Assembly: GCF_025860405.1 (NCBI RefSeq)
Contig: NZ_CP063785.1
Coordinates: forward strand, 8,619,390 to 8,683,389
Direction of reading: 5' to 3'
Length of the DNA: 64,000 nt
DNA from: Tolypothrix sp. PCC 7712
GTDB taxonomy: Bacteria > Cyanobacteriota > Cyanobacteriia > Cyanobacteriales > Nostocaceae
Below the pieces are notes generated by a model. It saw nothing but the letters and a program-made list of their open reading frames with translations, did not search any database and was not told the origin of the DNA. The position numbers were made by a program, and so were the translations under genes. Shown here piece after piece: positions 7,547 to 15,871 of the stretch. The first letter of the stretch is position 1. The number at the start of each line of letters is the position of its first letter.

Positions 7547-9199
7547 ATGACAAGCGAACGAAAACGCCTTTTGATTGTTGGTGGTGTTGCTGGTGGTGCT
7601 TCTTGTGCAGCGAGGGCGCGCCGTTTATCGGAGACTGCAGAAATTATTATGTTTGAAAGAGGTCAGTATGTCTCTTTTGCTAACTGTGGACTGCCTTACT
7701 ACGTTGGTGATGTGATTACTGATGAGCAAAAGCTGATCGTTGCGAATGCAGACTTATTCAAACATAGGTTTAATATCGATGTGCGATTAGAAAATGAAGT
7801 GCTGGACATAGATCAAGAAGCAGCCACAATTCAAGTAAAAAACAATAAAACAGGCGCAATTTACCAAGAATCTTACGATGCTTTAGTACTAGCACCAGGA
7901 GCAGCCTCAATTCGACCCCAACTACCAGGAATTGACTTACCGGGAATTTTTGCTGTGCGAACTATTCCTGATAGCCGTCGGATTCGAGAATGGATTGAGC
8001 AAAAGCAAGTCAAGCGCGCTGTAGTTGTGGGTGGAGGCTTTATCGGCTTAGAAATGACCGAAAATCTTCTGCATCGCGGGATAGCAGTGACTTTATTACA
8101 AAATCAATCTCAGGTGATGGCACCTCTAGATCCAGAAATGGCAGCGCCAATTCACGATCGCCTAGAAGCGCATGGTGTGAAGTTGCGTCTAGGGGATGGA
8201 GTCGTTGGGTTTGAATCTAACCCTGATGGCACCATTAACGCGATCGCAGAATCTGGAGAAATCCACACCACAGATTTGGTAATTTTAGCAATTGGTGTCC
8301 GCCCAGAAACCACACTGGCTAAGGCTGCGGGGCTAGAGATTGGTTCAAGGGGAGGGATTCGCGTTAACGAACAGATGCAAACTAGCGATCGCCGCATTTG
8401 GGCTGTGGGGGATGCAGTGGAGGTACAAGATTTTGTCACTAAAGAATGGACTTTCATTCCTTTAGCAGGCCCGGCTAACCGTCAAGGGCGAATAGCTGCC
8501 AACGCTATTTTCGGTAGAAATACTACTTTTCGAGGTGTACAAGGAACCTCAGTATGTGGCTTATTAGGATTAGCGATCGCTTCCACAGGTGCGAATGAGA
8601 AAACACTCAAGCGCTTAGGTTGGAGCTATGACAAAGTTTACCTACATCCTGGGCATCATGTTGGTTATTATCCCAACGCCAAGCCGATTAATATGAAGCT
8701 GCTGTTTTCTCCCGTCGATGGCAAAATTCTCGGAGCGCAAGCCGTGGGAGAAGATGGGGTAGAAAAGCGTATAGATGTGATCTCAATGGCAATTCAACTA
8801 GGAGCAACAGTGTATGACTTAGAAGAAGCTGAATTATGTTATGCTCCTCAGTTTGGTGCAGCCAAAGACCCAGTAAATGTGGCTGGGATGATTGCAGCTA
8901 ACGATCTAAATCAAGATGCACCTTTGGCACATTGGGAATATTTAGCAAAATTAGATGGCTTACTTTTAGATGTGCGTGGGGTGAATGAGTTTGCAGCAGG
9001 CCATGTAGAAGGAGCAATTAATATTCCCCTTCCTGAATTGCGTCAGCGCATGAGTGAACTACCTGCAGAAAAAGAGATTTGGGTTTATTGCCAAGTCGGA
9101 CAAAGGGGTTATTACGCTACTCGTGCTTTAAGGCTAAATGGTTTTAATGCTTATAACCTCAGTGGCGGTTTTAAAACTTATCAGGCGAGCAAAAACTAA
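7547..9199 (+). CDS. CoA-disulfide reductase-like flavoprotein with C-terminal rhodanese domain (CoADR-RHD)
   Basis: A 550-residue cytoplasmic fusion. Residues 1-450 form a class III pyridine nucleotide-disulfide oxidoreductase: FAD-binding GGVAGGASCAARARRL (12-27), the single redox cysteine C47 in FANCGLPYYVGD, NAD(P)H-binding VVVGGGFIGLEMTE and the second FAD motif IWAVGDAVE. Residues about 465-550 are a rhodanese domain with active-site C515 in VYCQVGQRGYY. Known relatives reduce CoA disulfides, CoA persulfide or polysulfide. The loop after the rhodanese cysteine (QVGQRG) differs from thiosulfate sulfurtransferases and suits persulfide chemistry. The upstream palindrome suggests ArsR-type control, perhaps by the thiol-rich ArsR protein at 129-485. 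Substrate is inferred. Confidence 0.92.
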   Translation: MTSERKRLLIVGGVAGGASCAARARRLSETAEIIMFERGQYVSFANCGLPYYVGDVITDEQKLIVANADLFKHRFNIDVRLENEVLDIDQEAATIQVKNNKTGAIYQESYDALVLAPGAASIRPQLPGIDLPGIFAVRTIPDSRRIREWIEQKQVKRAVVVGGGFIGLEMTENLLHRGIAVTLLQNQSQVMAPLDPEMAAPIHDRLEAHGVKLRLGDGVVGFESNPDGTINAIAESGEIHTTDLVILAIGVRPETTLAKAAGLEIGSRGGIRVNEQMQTSDRRIWAVGDAVEVQDFVTKEWTFIPLAGPANRQGRIAANAIFGRNTTFRGVQGTSVCGLLGLAIASTGANEKTLKRLGWSYDKVYLHPGHHVGYYPNAKPINMKLLFSPVDGKILGAQAVGEDGVEKRIDVISMAIQLGATVYDLEEAELCYAPQFGAAKDPVNVAGMIAANDLNQDAPLAHWEYLAKLDGLLLDVRGVNEFAAGHVEGAINIPLPELRQRMSELPAEKEIWVYCQVGQRGYYATRALRLNGFNAYNLSGGFKTYQASKN

Positions 9200-9546
9200 T
9201 CTATTTAGAAATAGCTTCAATGTAGGCTGATATCAATTCACATAATGTTTGCAACAGATAAAGTCCATGTAGGGAACATCGACCATCTTGTGATACATCA
9301 AATTATCTTACTGGTGCCGTGCCCTACTTATCTGTAAATACAGTTCAGTTAAGAAAATTAATTGATAACAAAACCAAAAAACTAGTTACTCAACAAAAAA
9401 ACCGAACAATAATTTTGGAGGGGGTTTGGGGGACGCAACCGTCACCCAATCGGGGGTTTGGGGGATTCTCCCCCAATTGAGTTAACTGTTTCCACAAGTG
9501 ACAAATCAATCTCTAATGAAACTAAACTGTATTGACTTATCTGTAC
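9200..9546. other. intergenic region between convergent genes with G-rich hairpin
   Basis: No credible gene. A perfect hairpin, TTGGGGG-ATTCT-CCCCCAA, sits at 9458-9476 and is preceded by GGGGGTTTGGGGG repeats from 9418. It lies between the ends of two convergent genes and may stop transcription in both directions, although no U tract follows. Confidence 0.45.
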
Positions 9547-12312
9547 TTAGCAACTGGCAATCTGCTGTAATTCGTGAGATAGAATCGGCGTTTCTTTCTG
9601 CTTTAAAGGAATTTCAATCCAAAATTCTGTGCCTTTACCTAATATTGACTCACACCTTAAAATTCCCGCGTGCTTTTCTACAACAATCTGATAACTAATA
9701 GATAAGCCTAAGCCTGTACCTTTACCTACAGGTTTAGTTGTGAAAAATGGGTCAAATAGTTTTGACTTTACATCTTTTGTTATACCTGGGCCATTATCTG
9801 CAATTCTCACAATAATCCGATTATTATTAACAAGTTCGGTACGGATTCTAATTTGGCTACGATTTTTTTGAGTATCTGAGTGAGAATGCTGATTGAGATA
9901 ATTCTCTAGAGCATCAATAGAATTATTAATAATATTCATGAATACCTGATTTATTTGCCCAGGATAGCACTCTACTAAAGGTAATTCCCCATATTCTTTG
10001 ATGATTTCAATACCAATCGGATGCTCTGGTTTGGCTTTCAGCCGATTCTGTAAAATTAGTAGCGTACTATCAAGACCTTCATGAAGATTAACTGCTTTCA
10101 TTTCCGCTTCATCTAAGCGCGAAAAATTGCGTAAACTCAGCACAATTTCCCGAATGCGATTAGTACCAATTCTCATAGAAGAAAGTAGTTTTAATAAGTC
10201 ATGAGCAATAAATTCTAAATCAACTGTTTCACAAAATTCCTGAATTTCGTGAACAGGATGAGGATAGTGTTTTTCATAAAGTTTTAGTAGTTCTAGTAAC
10301 TCTTGTACATATTCATCGGCTGGGGTGAGATTACCATGAATAAAATTAACTGGATTATTAATTTCATGAGCAATCCCAGCAACTAATTGTCCTAAACTAG
10401 ACATTTTTTCTTGCTGAATGAGTTGTGCTTGAGTTTGTTGCAACTTATGCAAAGTATCACTGAGTTTTTCAGCTTGAGCTTGCGCTGCTAAGGTGGCGGT
10501 ACGACTTTGTGTATAAAGTTGTGCATGGTCAATGGCAATTCCTAATTGATCGGTGACAGCTTGCAACAAGTTGATTTCACTATTTTCCCAAACACGTTCG
10601 CCGCTACAATGACTACAAACAATTGCTCCTAATTCTCCCGTATTACTACTAACTGGTAGCAATAATAAAGAAGTAATACCAAACTCAGTCAAGAATTTTT
10701 CGATATGCTCTTCAATTTGGCGATCGCTATCAATATTGTGAATACAAATTAGCTCTTGATGCAGCAGATGTTTCGCTAAAAAAGAGTATTTTTTCAGCGA
10801 AATTACACTTAATATACTAGGTAATTCCGGCTGACGTGCTTCATGAGTAATAGACAAGCTAGTTTGAGAGAATTCAGGTAAGTAACGGATAAAGTAGCAA
10901 CGGTCAATTTGTAGTAAACTGCGGATTTCTCTCACAGCAGTTTCCAAAATAGTATCGAGTTCCAAAGAACTACGGATTTGGCTAGCTAAACCCAGCAGTA
11001 AAGCTTCCCGACGGCTGAGAAGCTGTGCTTTTGCCCAAATTCTATCAATGGCTACAGCGATATTATTAGCTATCCAATTGAGCATATTATGAGTAGGTTG
11101 GCTCAAAGATGCACAGCTAAATAAAGCCATAATACCTACTAATTCTTCTTCCACTATTAATGGATAGGCAGAAAAGAGTAAGTTTGATGAGATATTGTCT
11201 AGATTGCCAATGTGGTAATTTGTTTGTAAGTCTTGATTTAATATTACTTGATGATTTTGATTGATTGCGTCAATAACACTGTTAACTAATAAAGTTTGAT
11301 TAGGGAAATTTTGCAGGTTAGTTAAGATGCTACAGCTACTATCTGTACAAGTCACCCCCGCTTGAAATTGAATATCTTTTGTCTGTTGTTCTCCAGTCCA
11401 AATCCCCACAAAAGCAACATCTAGATATTGCGATATTGTATGTGTACACTGTTGAATAATTTTATTCAAAGTACCACTTTGAGCTAAGATTAAACTAACT
11501 TCTGCACTTAATAATGAAAGTTGCGATCGTTCTCGAATCGCTAACTCGGAAAGTTTACGCTGAGTAATATCGGTACGAATCGCGACATATTTCTCCGGTC
11601 GCCCGTCTGCAGATAGCTTTGGTACTATAGTTGTTTCTACCCAATAAAAACTACCATCCTTGGCTTTATTTTTGATTTCTCCTTGCCAGATTTTTCCTTG
11701 AGAAATAGTTTCCCATAATTGCACGAAAAATTCTTTGCTGTGATAACCAGAATTGATAATTCTGTGGTTTTTTCCTATCAGTTCTTCTCTGGAATATTGA
11801 GAGGTTTTGCAAAATTTATCATTGACATAAGTAATCCTTCCCTTGTGATCAGTAATTGCTACCAAAGAATGGGCATTTATAGCATATTTTAAATTTTCTG
11901 ATTCTTGCAGAGAATTCCAGAGAACGATTTCTTGCTCTTTAGTGGCAGTAATATCACGAGCTATGGCATAAATTAACTTTTCCTCTTGGAAAGTTGTAGA
12001 ATTCCATGACAACCATTTATAAGAGCCATCTGCACAAATATAGCGATTTTCAAAGCAAATTCTATCTATTCCCGTTGTCAATTTCTGTGCTTCTAAAATT
12101 GTAGATTCGCGGTCTTCTGGATGCACAAATTCAATAAATGGTTTAGCAAGTAGCTCTTGATTTGACCAGCCTAAAATTTTATGCCAAATTGGGTTAATAT
12201 GTTTGAAATAACCATCAAACCCAGCAATACAAAGTAAATCTATAGAAAGAGAGAAAAATCTCGAATATTTAGCTACCGACTCTACATCTTCTAATTGAAA
12301 TGGCTGTTGCAT
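9547..12312 (-). CDS. multi-sensor histidine kinase (PAS-PAS-GAF-GAF-HisKA-HATPase)
   Basis: A 921-residue soluble sensor kinase; I see no membrane segment. Domain order: PAS/PAC 1 (about 20-125), PAS/PAC 2 (about 140-252, ending KYVAIRTDITQRKLSE), GAF 1 (about 270-425), GAF 2 (about 445-600), a coiled linker (605-636), an H-box with phosphoacceptor H649 (GQLVAGIAHEINNPVNFIHG), N-box NIINNSIDAL (about 793), G1 ADNGPGI and G2 GKGTGLGLSI (about 865). This HisKA variant with EINNPVNFI is common in cyanobacterial orphan kinases. The GAFs lack an obvious conserved chromophore cysteine motif, so light sensing is not indicated. No response regulator is adjacent on the same strand; its partner is unknown. 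Confidence 0.93.
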   Translation of the reverse strand: MQQPFQLEDVESVAKYSRFFSLSIDLLCIAGFDGYFKHINPIWHKILGWSNQELLAKPFIEFVHPEDRESTILEAQKLTTGIDRICFENRYICADGSYKWLSWNSTTFQEEKLIYAIARDITATKEQEIVLWNSLQESENLKYAINAHSLVAITDHKGRITYVNDKFCKTSQYSREELIGKNHRIINSGYHSKEFFVQLWETISQGKIWQGEIKNKAKDGSFYWVETTIVPKLSADGRPEKYVAIRTDITQRKLSELAIRERSQLSLLSAEVSLILAQSGTLNKIIQQCTHTISQYLDVAFVGIWTGEQQTKDIQFQAGVTCTDSSCSILTNLQNFPNQTLLVNSVIDAINQNHQVILNQDLQTNYHIGNLDNISSNLLFSAYPLIVEEELVGIMALFSCASLSQPTHNMLNWIANNIAVAIDRIWAKAQLLSRREALLLGLASQIRSSLELDTILETAVREIRSLLQIDRCYFIRYLPEFSQTSLSITHEARQPELPSILSVISLKKYSFLAKHLLHQELICIHNIDSDRQIEEHIEKFLTEFGITSLLLLPVSSNTGELGAIVCSHCSGERVWENSEINLLQAVTDQLGIAIDHAQLYTQSRTATLAAQAQAEKLSDTLHKLQQTQAQLIQQEKMSSLGQLVAGIAHEINNPVNFIHGNLTPADEYVQELLELLKLYEKHYPHPVHEIQEFCETVDLEFIAHDLLKLLSSMRIGTNRIREIVLSLRNFSRLDEAEMKAVNLHEGLDSTLLILQNRLKAKPEHPIGIEIIKEYGELPLVECYPGQINQVFMNIINNSIDALENYLNQHSHSDTQKNRSQIRIRTELVNNNRIIVRIADNGPGITKDVKSKLFDPFFTTKPVGKGTGLGLSISYQIVVEKHAGILRCESILGKGTEFWIEIPLKQKETPILSHELQQIASC

Positions 12313-13054
12313 ATACCAAGAACTTATAAATTTTGAAATTTTTCATTAGGTGTAAATTGAGTACATTTTCACAATTTCACCAGTCATGCCAATTACCTAC
12401 TAAATTCAGCGGAAAAATTTAGCCTTCGCCTAGTAAGCACTTAGTGCTTTGGAAAAGGCCAATCTGTTTTCCAGTTAAGCTTTAACCAAAATTTCTATTT
12501 ACCCAGTTTTCTATTAGATTTAGATTTCCCGAAAAGACTATAAAGTAAACGTGAATTTCACAAAATTTAAATAAGAAATATTAAGTCGGAATCGCAGTGC
12601 AATTAAAGAGAGTCGGTAAGGGCTGTCATTAGTCATTTGTGAGCCACTGGTTCCCCTGCTTGTACCGCTAACGCGGAACCCAAAGGGTTGTAAGCTTATT
12701 TAAGTTTCGTAACATAGTTGGGTTTATTTCCAGCAAATTGATATTACGTTAGCCCAACCGACAATTTATCCTTAACTGAACCGTATTGTTTCATAGGTGG
12801 CTTGAGGCAGAAAATTAGCATTACATCTGTCTTCAGTAAGGTTAAATTTCTATTTGTGTCTGCTACTTTAGATAGCAAAAAAATTATTTTACAAAATAGA
12901 CTTAGTTGCCTATAAATCTCTAAAAACTGTCTTTTTGCCAGATTTTAACAATTATTTTTGGAAATTTATATACTTCTATCTTCAGTAAGGTTAAACCACA
13001 GAAATAACTTTGTTACGGTTACCTAAGTAATCAAAAATTTCAGCGGAGTTTGTA
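12313..13054. other. intergenic region upstream of helical carotenoid protein gene
   Basis: 742 bp with no credible ORF. It holds the divergent promoters of the histidine kinase and the carotenoid protein gene, a near-palindrome AAGCACTTAGTGCTT (12435-12449) and two copies of a 17-bp direct repeat, listed separately. Confidence 0.5.
12830..12995. promoter_or_regulatory. 17-bp exact direct repeat upstream of the carotenoid protein gene
   Basis: TCTTCAGTAAGGTTAAA occurs at 12830-12846 and again at 12979-12995, 149 bp apart; the second copy ends 59 bp before the start codon. Such an exact pair in a promoter region is a candidate for paired regulator binding or for a duplicated promoter piece. 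Confidence 0.4.
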
Positions 13055-13546
13055 ATGACATACACCCAAACCAACGATCCAACTATCAGAGAACAGGTTC
13101 AAGCTTGGCAAAAATTGGATGTGGATCAACAGCTTGCTTTGTTTTGGTTTATCTACAAAGAGATGGGTGGCTCAATTACACCAGCAGCACCCGGTGCAAG
13201 TACTGCTTCTTCAGATATTGCAGAAGGGTTATTCAATCAAGTTAAAGAATTATCTCACGAAGAACAGTTACAACTTCAGCGTGATTTAATTAACAAAGTT
13301 GACACTCAACTTTCTCGTCAATACGGTTCTTTAGGTGAAACGACAAAGTTACTCTTTTGGTATCGCTTATCTCAAGGTATGGATAACGGTACTATCATTC
13401 CTATGCCATCCGATTACAAGCTGTCTTCAGATGCTCAAGCTTTGTTAGATAGAATTAAAGGATTAGCTTTTGAGCAACAGATGACTCTTTTCCGTGATTA
13501 TGTTGCACCTATGGGTGCGGAAGCGAAATCTGGTGCTGCACTTTAA
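13055..13546 (+). CDS. helical carotenoid protein (OCP N-terminal-domain homologue)
   Basis: A 163-residue all-helical protein matching only the carotenoid-binding N-terminal domain of orange carotenoid protein (OCP, about 320 residues). The residues that clamp the carotenoid ring in OCP are present with the expected spacing: W31 and Y34 (LALFWFIYKEMG), W102 and Y103 (LLFWYRLSQGMD), and R147, equivalent to OCP R155. The ITPAAPGAST and IIPMPSDYKLS segments are also diagnostic. HCP proteins are soluble and quench singlet oxygen or, in one clade, phycobilisome excitation. No C-terminal-domain homologue (CTDH) lies next to it, so it is not an adjacent split OCP. I cannot assign the HCP clade without a tree. 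Its start is supported by the family N-terminus and the AGCGGAG at 13042-13048. Confidence 0.93.
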   Translation: MTYTQTNDPTIREQVQAWQKLDVDQQLALFWFIYKEMGGSITPAAPGASTASSDIAEGLFNQVKELSHEEQLQLQRDLINKVDTQLSRQYGSLGETTKLLFWYRLSQGMDNGTIIPMPSDYKLSSDAQALLDRIKGLAFEQQMTLFRDYVAPMGAEAKSGAAL

Positions 13547-13600
13547 TTTTTGAATTCTTCCATCTGCTGTAGGATGCGTTAGCGTTAGCGTAACGCATTC

Positions 13601-13708
13601 TACTGGACTGACACAGCTAATTTGATGCAATAGCAAAAATTCATCAGCGTTTATCTGCGGTTAATTTAATCAAATCTAATGCCTCATTTTAGGCGTGTCA
13701 GTCCACTA
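13601..13708. repeat. MITE-like element, family with GGACTGACAC ends
   Basis: Starts TACTGGACTGACACAGCTAA and ends GGCGTGTCAGTCCACTA, giving a perfect 10-bp inverted core (GGACTGACAC/GTGTCAGTCC) and weaker pairing further in. A second copy with about 90 percent identity by eye lies at 59230-59347. Both copies are preceded by a TGCGTTAGC...GTAACGCA hairpin. It is non-coding, 108 bp. Confidence 0.7.
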
Positions 13709-13775
13709 CCTGAATTTCAAAAATCGAATATGAGTCCTATAAACGCGATCGCACTACTGTATTCATTCAAGCATT

Positions 13776-13801
13776 ATTATATAATCATTCGGTAATATAA
13801 T
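13776..13801. promoter_or_regulatory. inverted repeat resembling the ArsR operator
   Basis: ATTATAT, 12-bp spacer, ATATAAT. The right part, GGTAATATAATCT (13791-13803), is identical to 534-546 in front of the ArsR gene. It lies between convergent genes, so a promoter role is not obvious; perhaps a decoy or remnant site. Confidence 0.3.
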
Positions 13802-13906
13802 CTAATAAAGCAGAATATTATATTTTTTTACCAAAATTGCCTACCTCTACTTCTAGGTTGAGTACATACGCTCAAGTGAGAAGCTGGTATTTTAGTAGCA
13901 ATTATT

Positions 13907-14269
13907 TCACCCAACTACAGATTCAATCGCACGGATTAATTGTTGTTTAGTGAATGGCTTAGTTAAATAAACATCTGCTCCTTGTTTCATTCCCCAAATT
14001 CTATCGATGTCTTGATTTTTTGAACTACAAATAATAATTGGTAGTTTTTGGGTTGCAGGATTTTTTTTCAATTGACGACAGAATTCAAAACCACTAAGTC
14101 CTGGCATCACAACATCAGTGATAATCACATCAGGTTGGTGATTGACTGCTTGATTCAGCCCGTCTTTAGCATCATAAGCCTTGAGTACGATATAACCACT
14201 GTCTCCCAGATAACTATTAATTAATTCTAATTGAGAGGGAGTATCTTCAACAACTAAAACGGTAGGCAT
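13907..14269 (-). CDS. CheY-like single-domain response regulator (PilH/PixH type)
   Basis: A 120-residue receiver domain. The acidic pocket is VVEDTPSQ (E8, D9), the phosphoacceptor is the aspartate of DVIITDVVMPGLSGFEF (D52), and the T/S and K switch residues lie in IICSSK and YLTKPF. The TPSQ motif and short length are typical of the PilH/PixH proteins that follow PatA/PixG-like regulators in cyanobacterial phototaxis and motility operons. The neighbouring PatA-like gene at 15872-17311 would lie only 47 bp upstream, but an IS66 element now separates them. The IS end is 4 bp before the ATG and the target duplication covers the start codon, so the native leader is lost. Expression is therefore doubtful although the reading frame is intact. 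Confidence 0.9.
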   Translation of the reverse strand: MPTVLVVEDTPSQLELINSYLGDSGYIVLKAYDAKDGLNQAVNHQPDVIITDVVMPGLSGFEFCRQLKKNPATQKLPIIICSSKNQDIDRIWGMKQGADVYLTKPFTKQQLIRAIESVVG

Positions 14270-14273
14270 ATAA

Positions 14274-15820
14274 GTAAGGATTCAGGTCTAAAATTGAGGA
14301 ACTAGAGAAGGGCGAGACTGAGAATTAATAGAGTCAGCAATTAGTGCTTGTACAAAAAAATCAATAACAGACAGACTTTGACGACGACAGGTTTGAACCA
14401 CCGTCAACAAATTGGCAGTATGTTGAAACCGCTCCATCGAACGGGAACCACCACTAACTTTACGTTTTGTCACAGCCAAACGCAGCGATCGCTCGGCTTG
14501 ATTGTTATCAGGAGGAACTTCAGGGTTGTCAAGGAAATACCACCATTGGGAGGCTTTATCGCGCAAGGAACGTAAAAGGTTTCCTGCTGTAGCTCCGGCT
14601 AAGTTAATCCAGTCATCAAGTGTTTGTTGCAATTTAGATTTGAATTGATTGACCCAATCGTTATAACTGGCGCAGTCAAGAGTCTCAAACCATTGGGCAT
14701 AATTTCCAAAAGCTTCATCAATTAAATCCACAAATGCTTCACCAATAGCTTGGTTGTGAAGACCTGGAAGTTGAATTAGTTTTTTGAAGTGACGGCGTAG
14801 ATGAGCCAAACATTTCTGCTGCTCAGGCACCGCATAGCCATTGTAAACACTAAAATCATCGCTGCTGATTACCCCTGTATATTTAGCCCCTAAAATGGCT
14901 TCTAGTTCTGCTCTGGAACGAGTGTCAGCAGCAGTAAACAGGCAAAACTCAGAATTGGCAACTACCCACAACCATTCTTTAACTCCCTTGACAGACCAAG
15001 GTGTTTCATCCACATGAATGTTAGGTTGTGTCTGTTTTACCCAATTACTTAACTCAGTAATGCTTGGTTGAATCGCTGTTTGAATTCGTTCATTTGTGGT
15101 GACTAAAGTTCCCAGCCCAATTTCAATTTGACCTAACTCCCACAACATTTCTTGCTGTTTTTCATAGGGCATATGTGCATAATTATTTGCCCATCCTAAA
15201 AATGCCTGTAAAGAAATCCCTAAATCCTGTCCTGGGATGATATCTTGTGACCAGGAGGCTGTTTGTATATTGCCACAGTACTCACACTGGCACGTATGGC
15301 GTTGATACTCAACTATTTCAATGGGACGCTCCACTAGTTGCGCTACAGACTGTTTTTCTACTTTTACTGCCACAGCCGCAAACGCTTTTTGACCACAACA
15401 GACACAATCACTTGGACGTAAGATTTCACAACGATCTACTCTACCAAAACCCTTACGGGTCTTACCTTGATGCCCTGGTTGCCCACCTGGCTTTCTTTTG
15501 GGATGATTTGATTCTTCTTGCGGTGCTGCTTTTTTGTTTTCACTCTTTTTGAGGATGTCCCCTGATGGCGGCTTAGATGAGGTTTTGCTGTCTAAATCTC
15601 TGCTGACTTTTAAACGTTCTATTTCTTGCTGTAGTTCTAATACTGTTTTCTGTAATTCACCTATTACCTTGCTCTGCTCAATGATTATCTCTACCAGTTC
15701 TTGTTTCGATAACTGGTTCAAGCTTTCCCGGTCTAAATCTTGAGGCAGGTTTTGGTTCATATCTGTGATACTCCTCCTCAAGCGATCCCTTTGTCAATAC
15801 TCTGCCACCTGAATCCTTAC
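14274..15820 (-). mobile_element. complete IS66-family insertion sequence (single-gene, ISBst12-like)
   Basis: The 1,547-bp element is bounded by 14-bp perfect terminal inverted repeats, GTAAGGATTCAGGT at 14274-14287 and its complement at 15807-15820. An 8-bp target duplication, GCATATAA, flanks it at 14266-14273 and 15821-15828, the length expected for IS66. It holds one transposase gene and no TnpA/TnpB accessory ORFs. Intact ends, exact duplication and an intact transposase point to a recent insertion. Confidence 0.95.
14288..15760 (-). CDS. tnp: IS66-family transposase
   Basis: About 490 residues from the ATG at 15760, which has GAGGAGGAG ten bases upstream; an in-frame TTG at 15781 adds seven residues and overlaps that ribosome binding site, so it is rejected. 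Domain order: N-terminal leucine-zipper-like coiled coil (ELVEIIIEQSKVIGELQKTV...), linker SKPPSGD typical of IS66, basic KRKPGGQPGHQG stretch, zinc-finger cysteines (CVCCGQ and CQCEYCG), then the DDE core with NIHVDETPW, GVISSDDFSVYNGY and the final glutamate in NNQAERSLR. The stop codon directly follows the left inverted repeat. It catalyses cut-and-paste movement of the element. All catalytic residues are present, so it is probably active. Confidence 0.95.
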   Translation of the reverse strand: MNQNLPQDLDRESLNQLSKQELVEIIIEQSKVIGELQKTVLELQQEIERLKVSRDLDSKTSSKPPSGDILKKSENKKAAPQEESNHPKRKPGGQPGHQGKTRKGFGRVDRCEILRPSDCVCCGQKAFAAVAVKVEKQSVAQLVERPIEIVEYQRHTCQCEYCGNIQTASWSQDIIPGQDLGISLQAFLGWANNYAHMPYEKQQEMLWELGQIEIGLGTLVTTNERIQTAIQPSITELSNWVKQTQPNIHVDETPWSVKGVKEWLWVVANSEFCLFTAADTRSRAELEAILGAKYTGVISSDDFSVYNGYAVPEQQKCLAHLRRHFKKLIQLPGLHNQAIGEAFVDLIDEAFGNYAQWFETLDCASYNDWVNQFKSKLQQTLDDWINLAGATAGNLLRSLRDKASQWWYFLDNPEVPPDNNQAERSLRLAVTKRKVSGGSRSMERFQHTANLLTVVQTCRRQSLSVIDFFVQALIADSINSQSRPSLVPQF

Positions 15821-15871
15821 GCATATAATAAATCTGAACTCCGATCCAAAAGTAATGTAATTTTTATTTAA

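Noticed and set aside
9498..9698. 66-codon + strand ORF
   Set aside because: Overlaps the C-terminal end of the histidine kinase on the other strand; no family resemblance or ribosome binding site.
15761..15781. TTG start giving seven more residues for the IS66 transposase
   Set aside because: The TTG codon overlaps the GAGGAGGAG ribosome binding site that serves the ATG at 15760.
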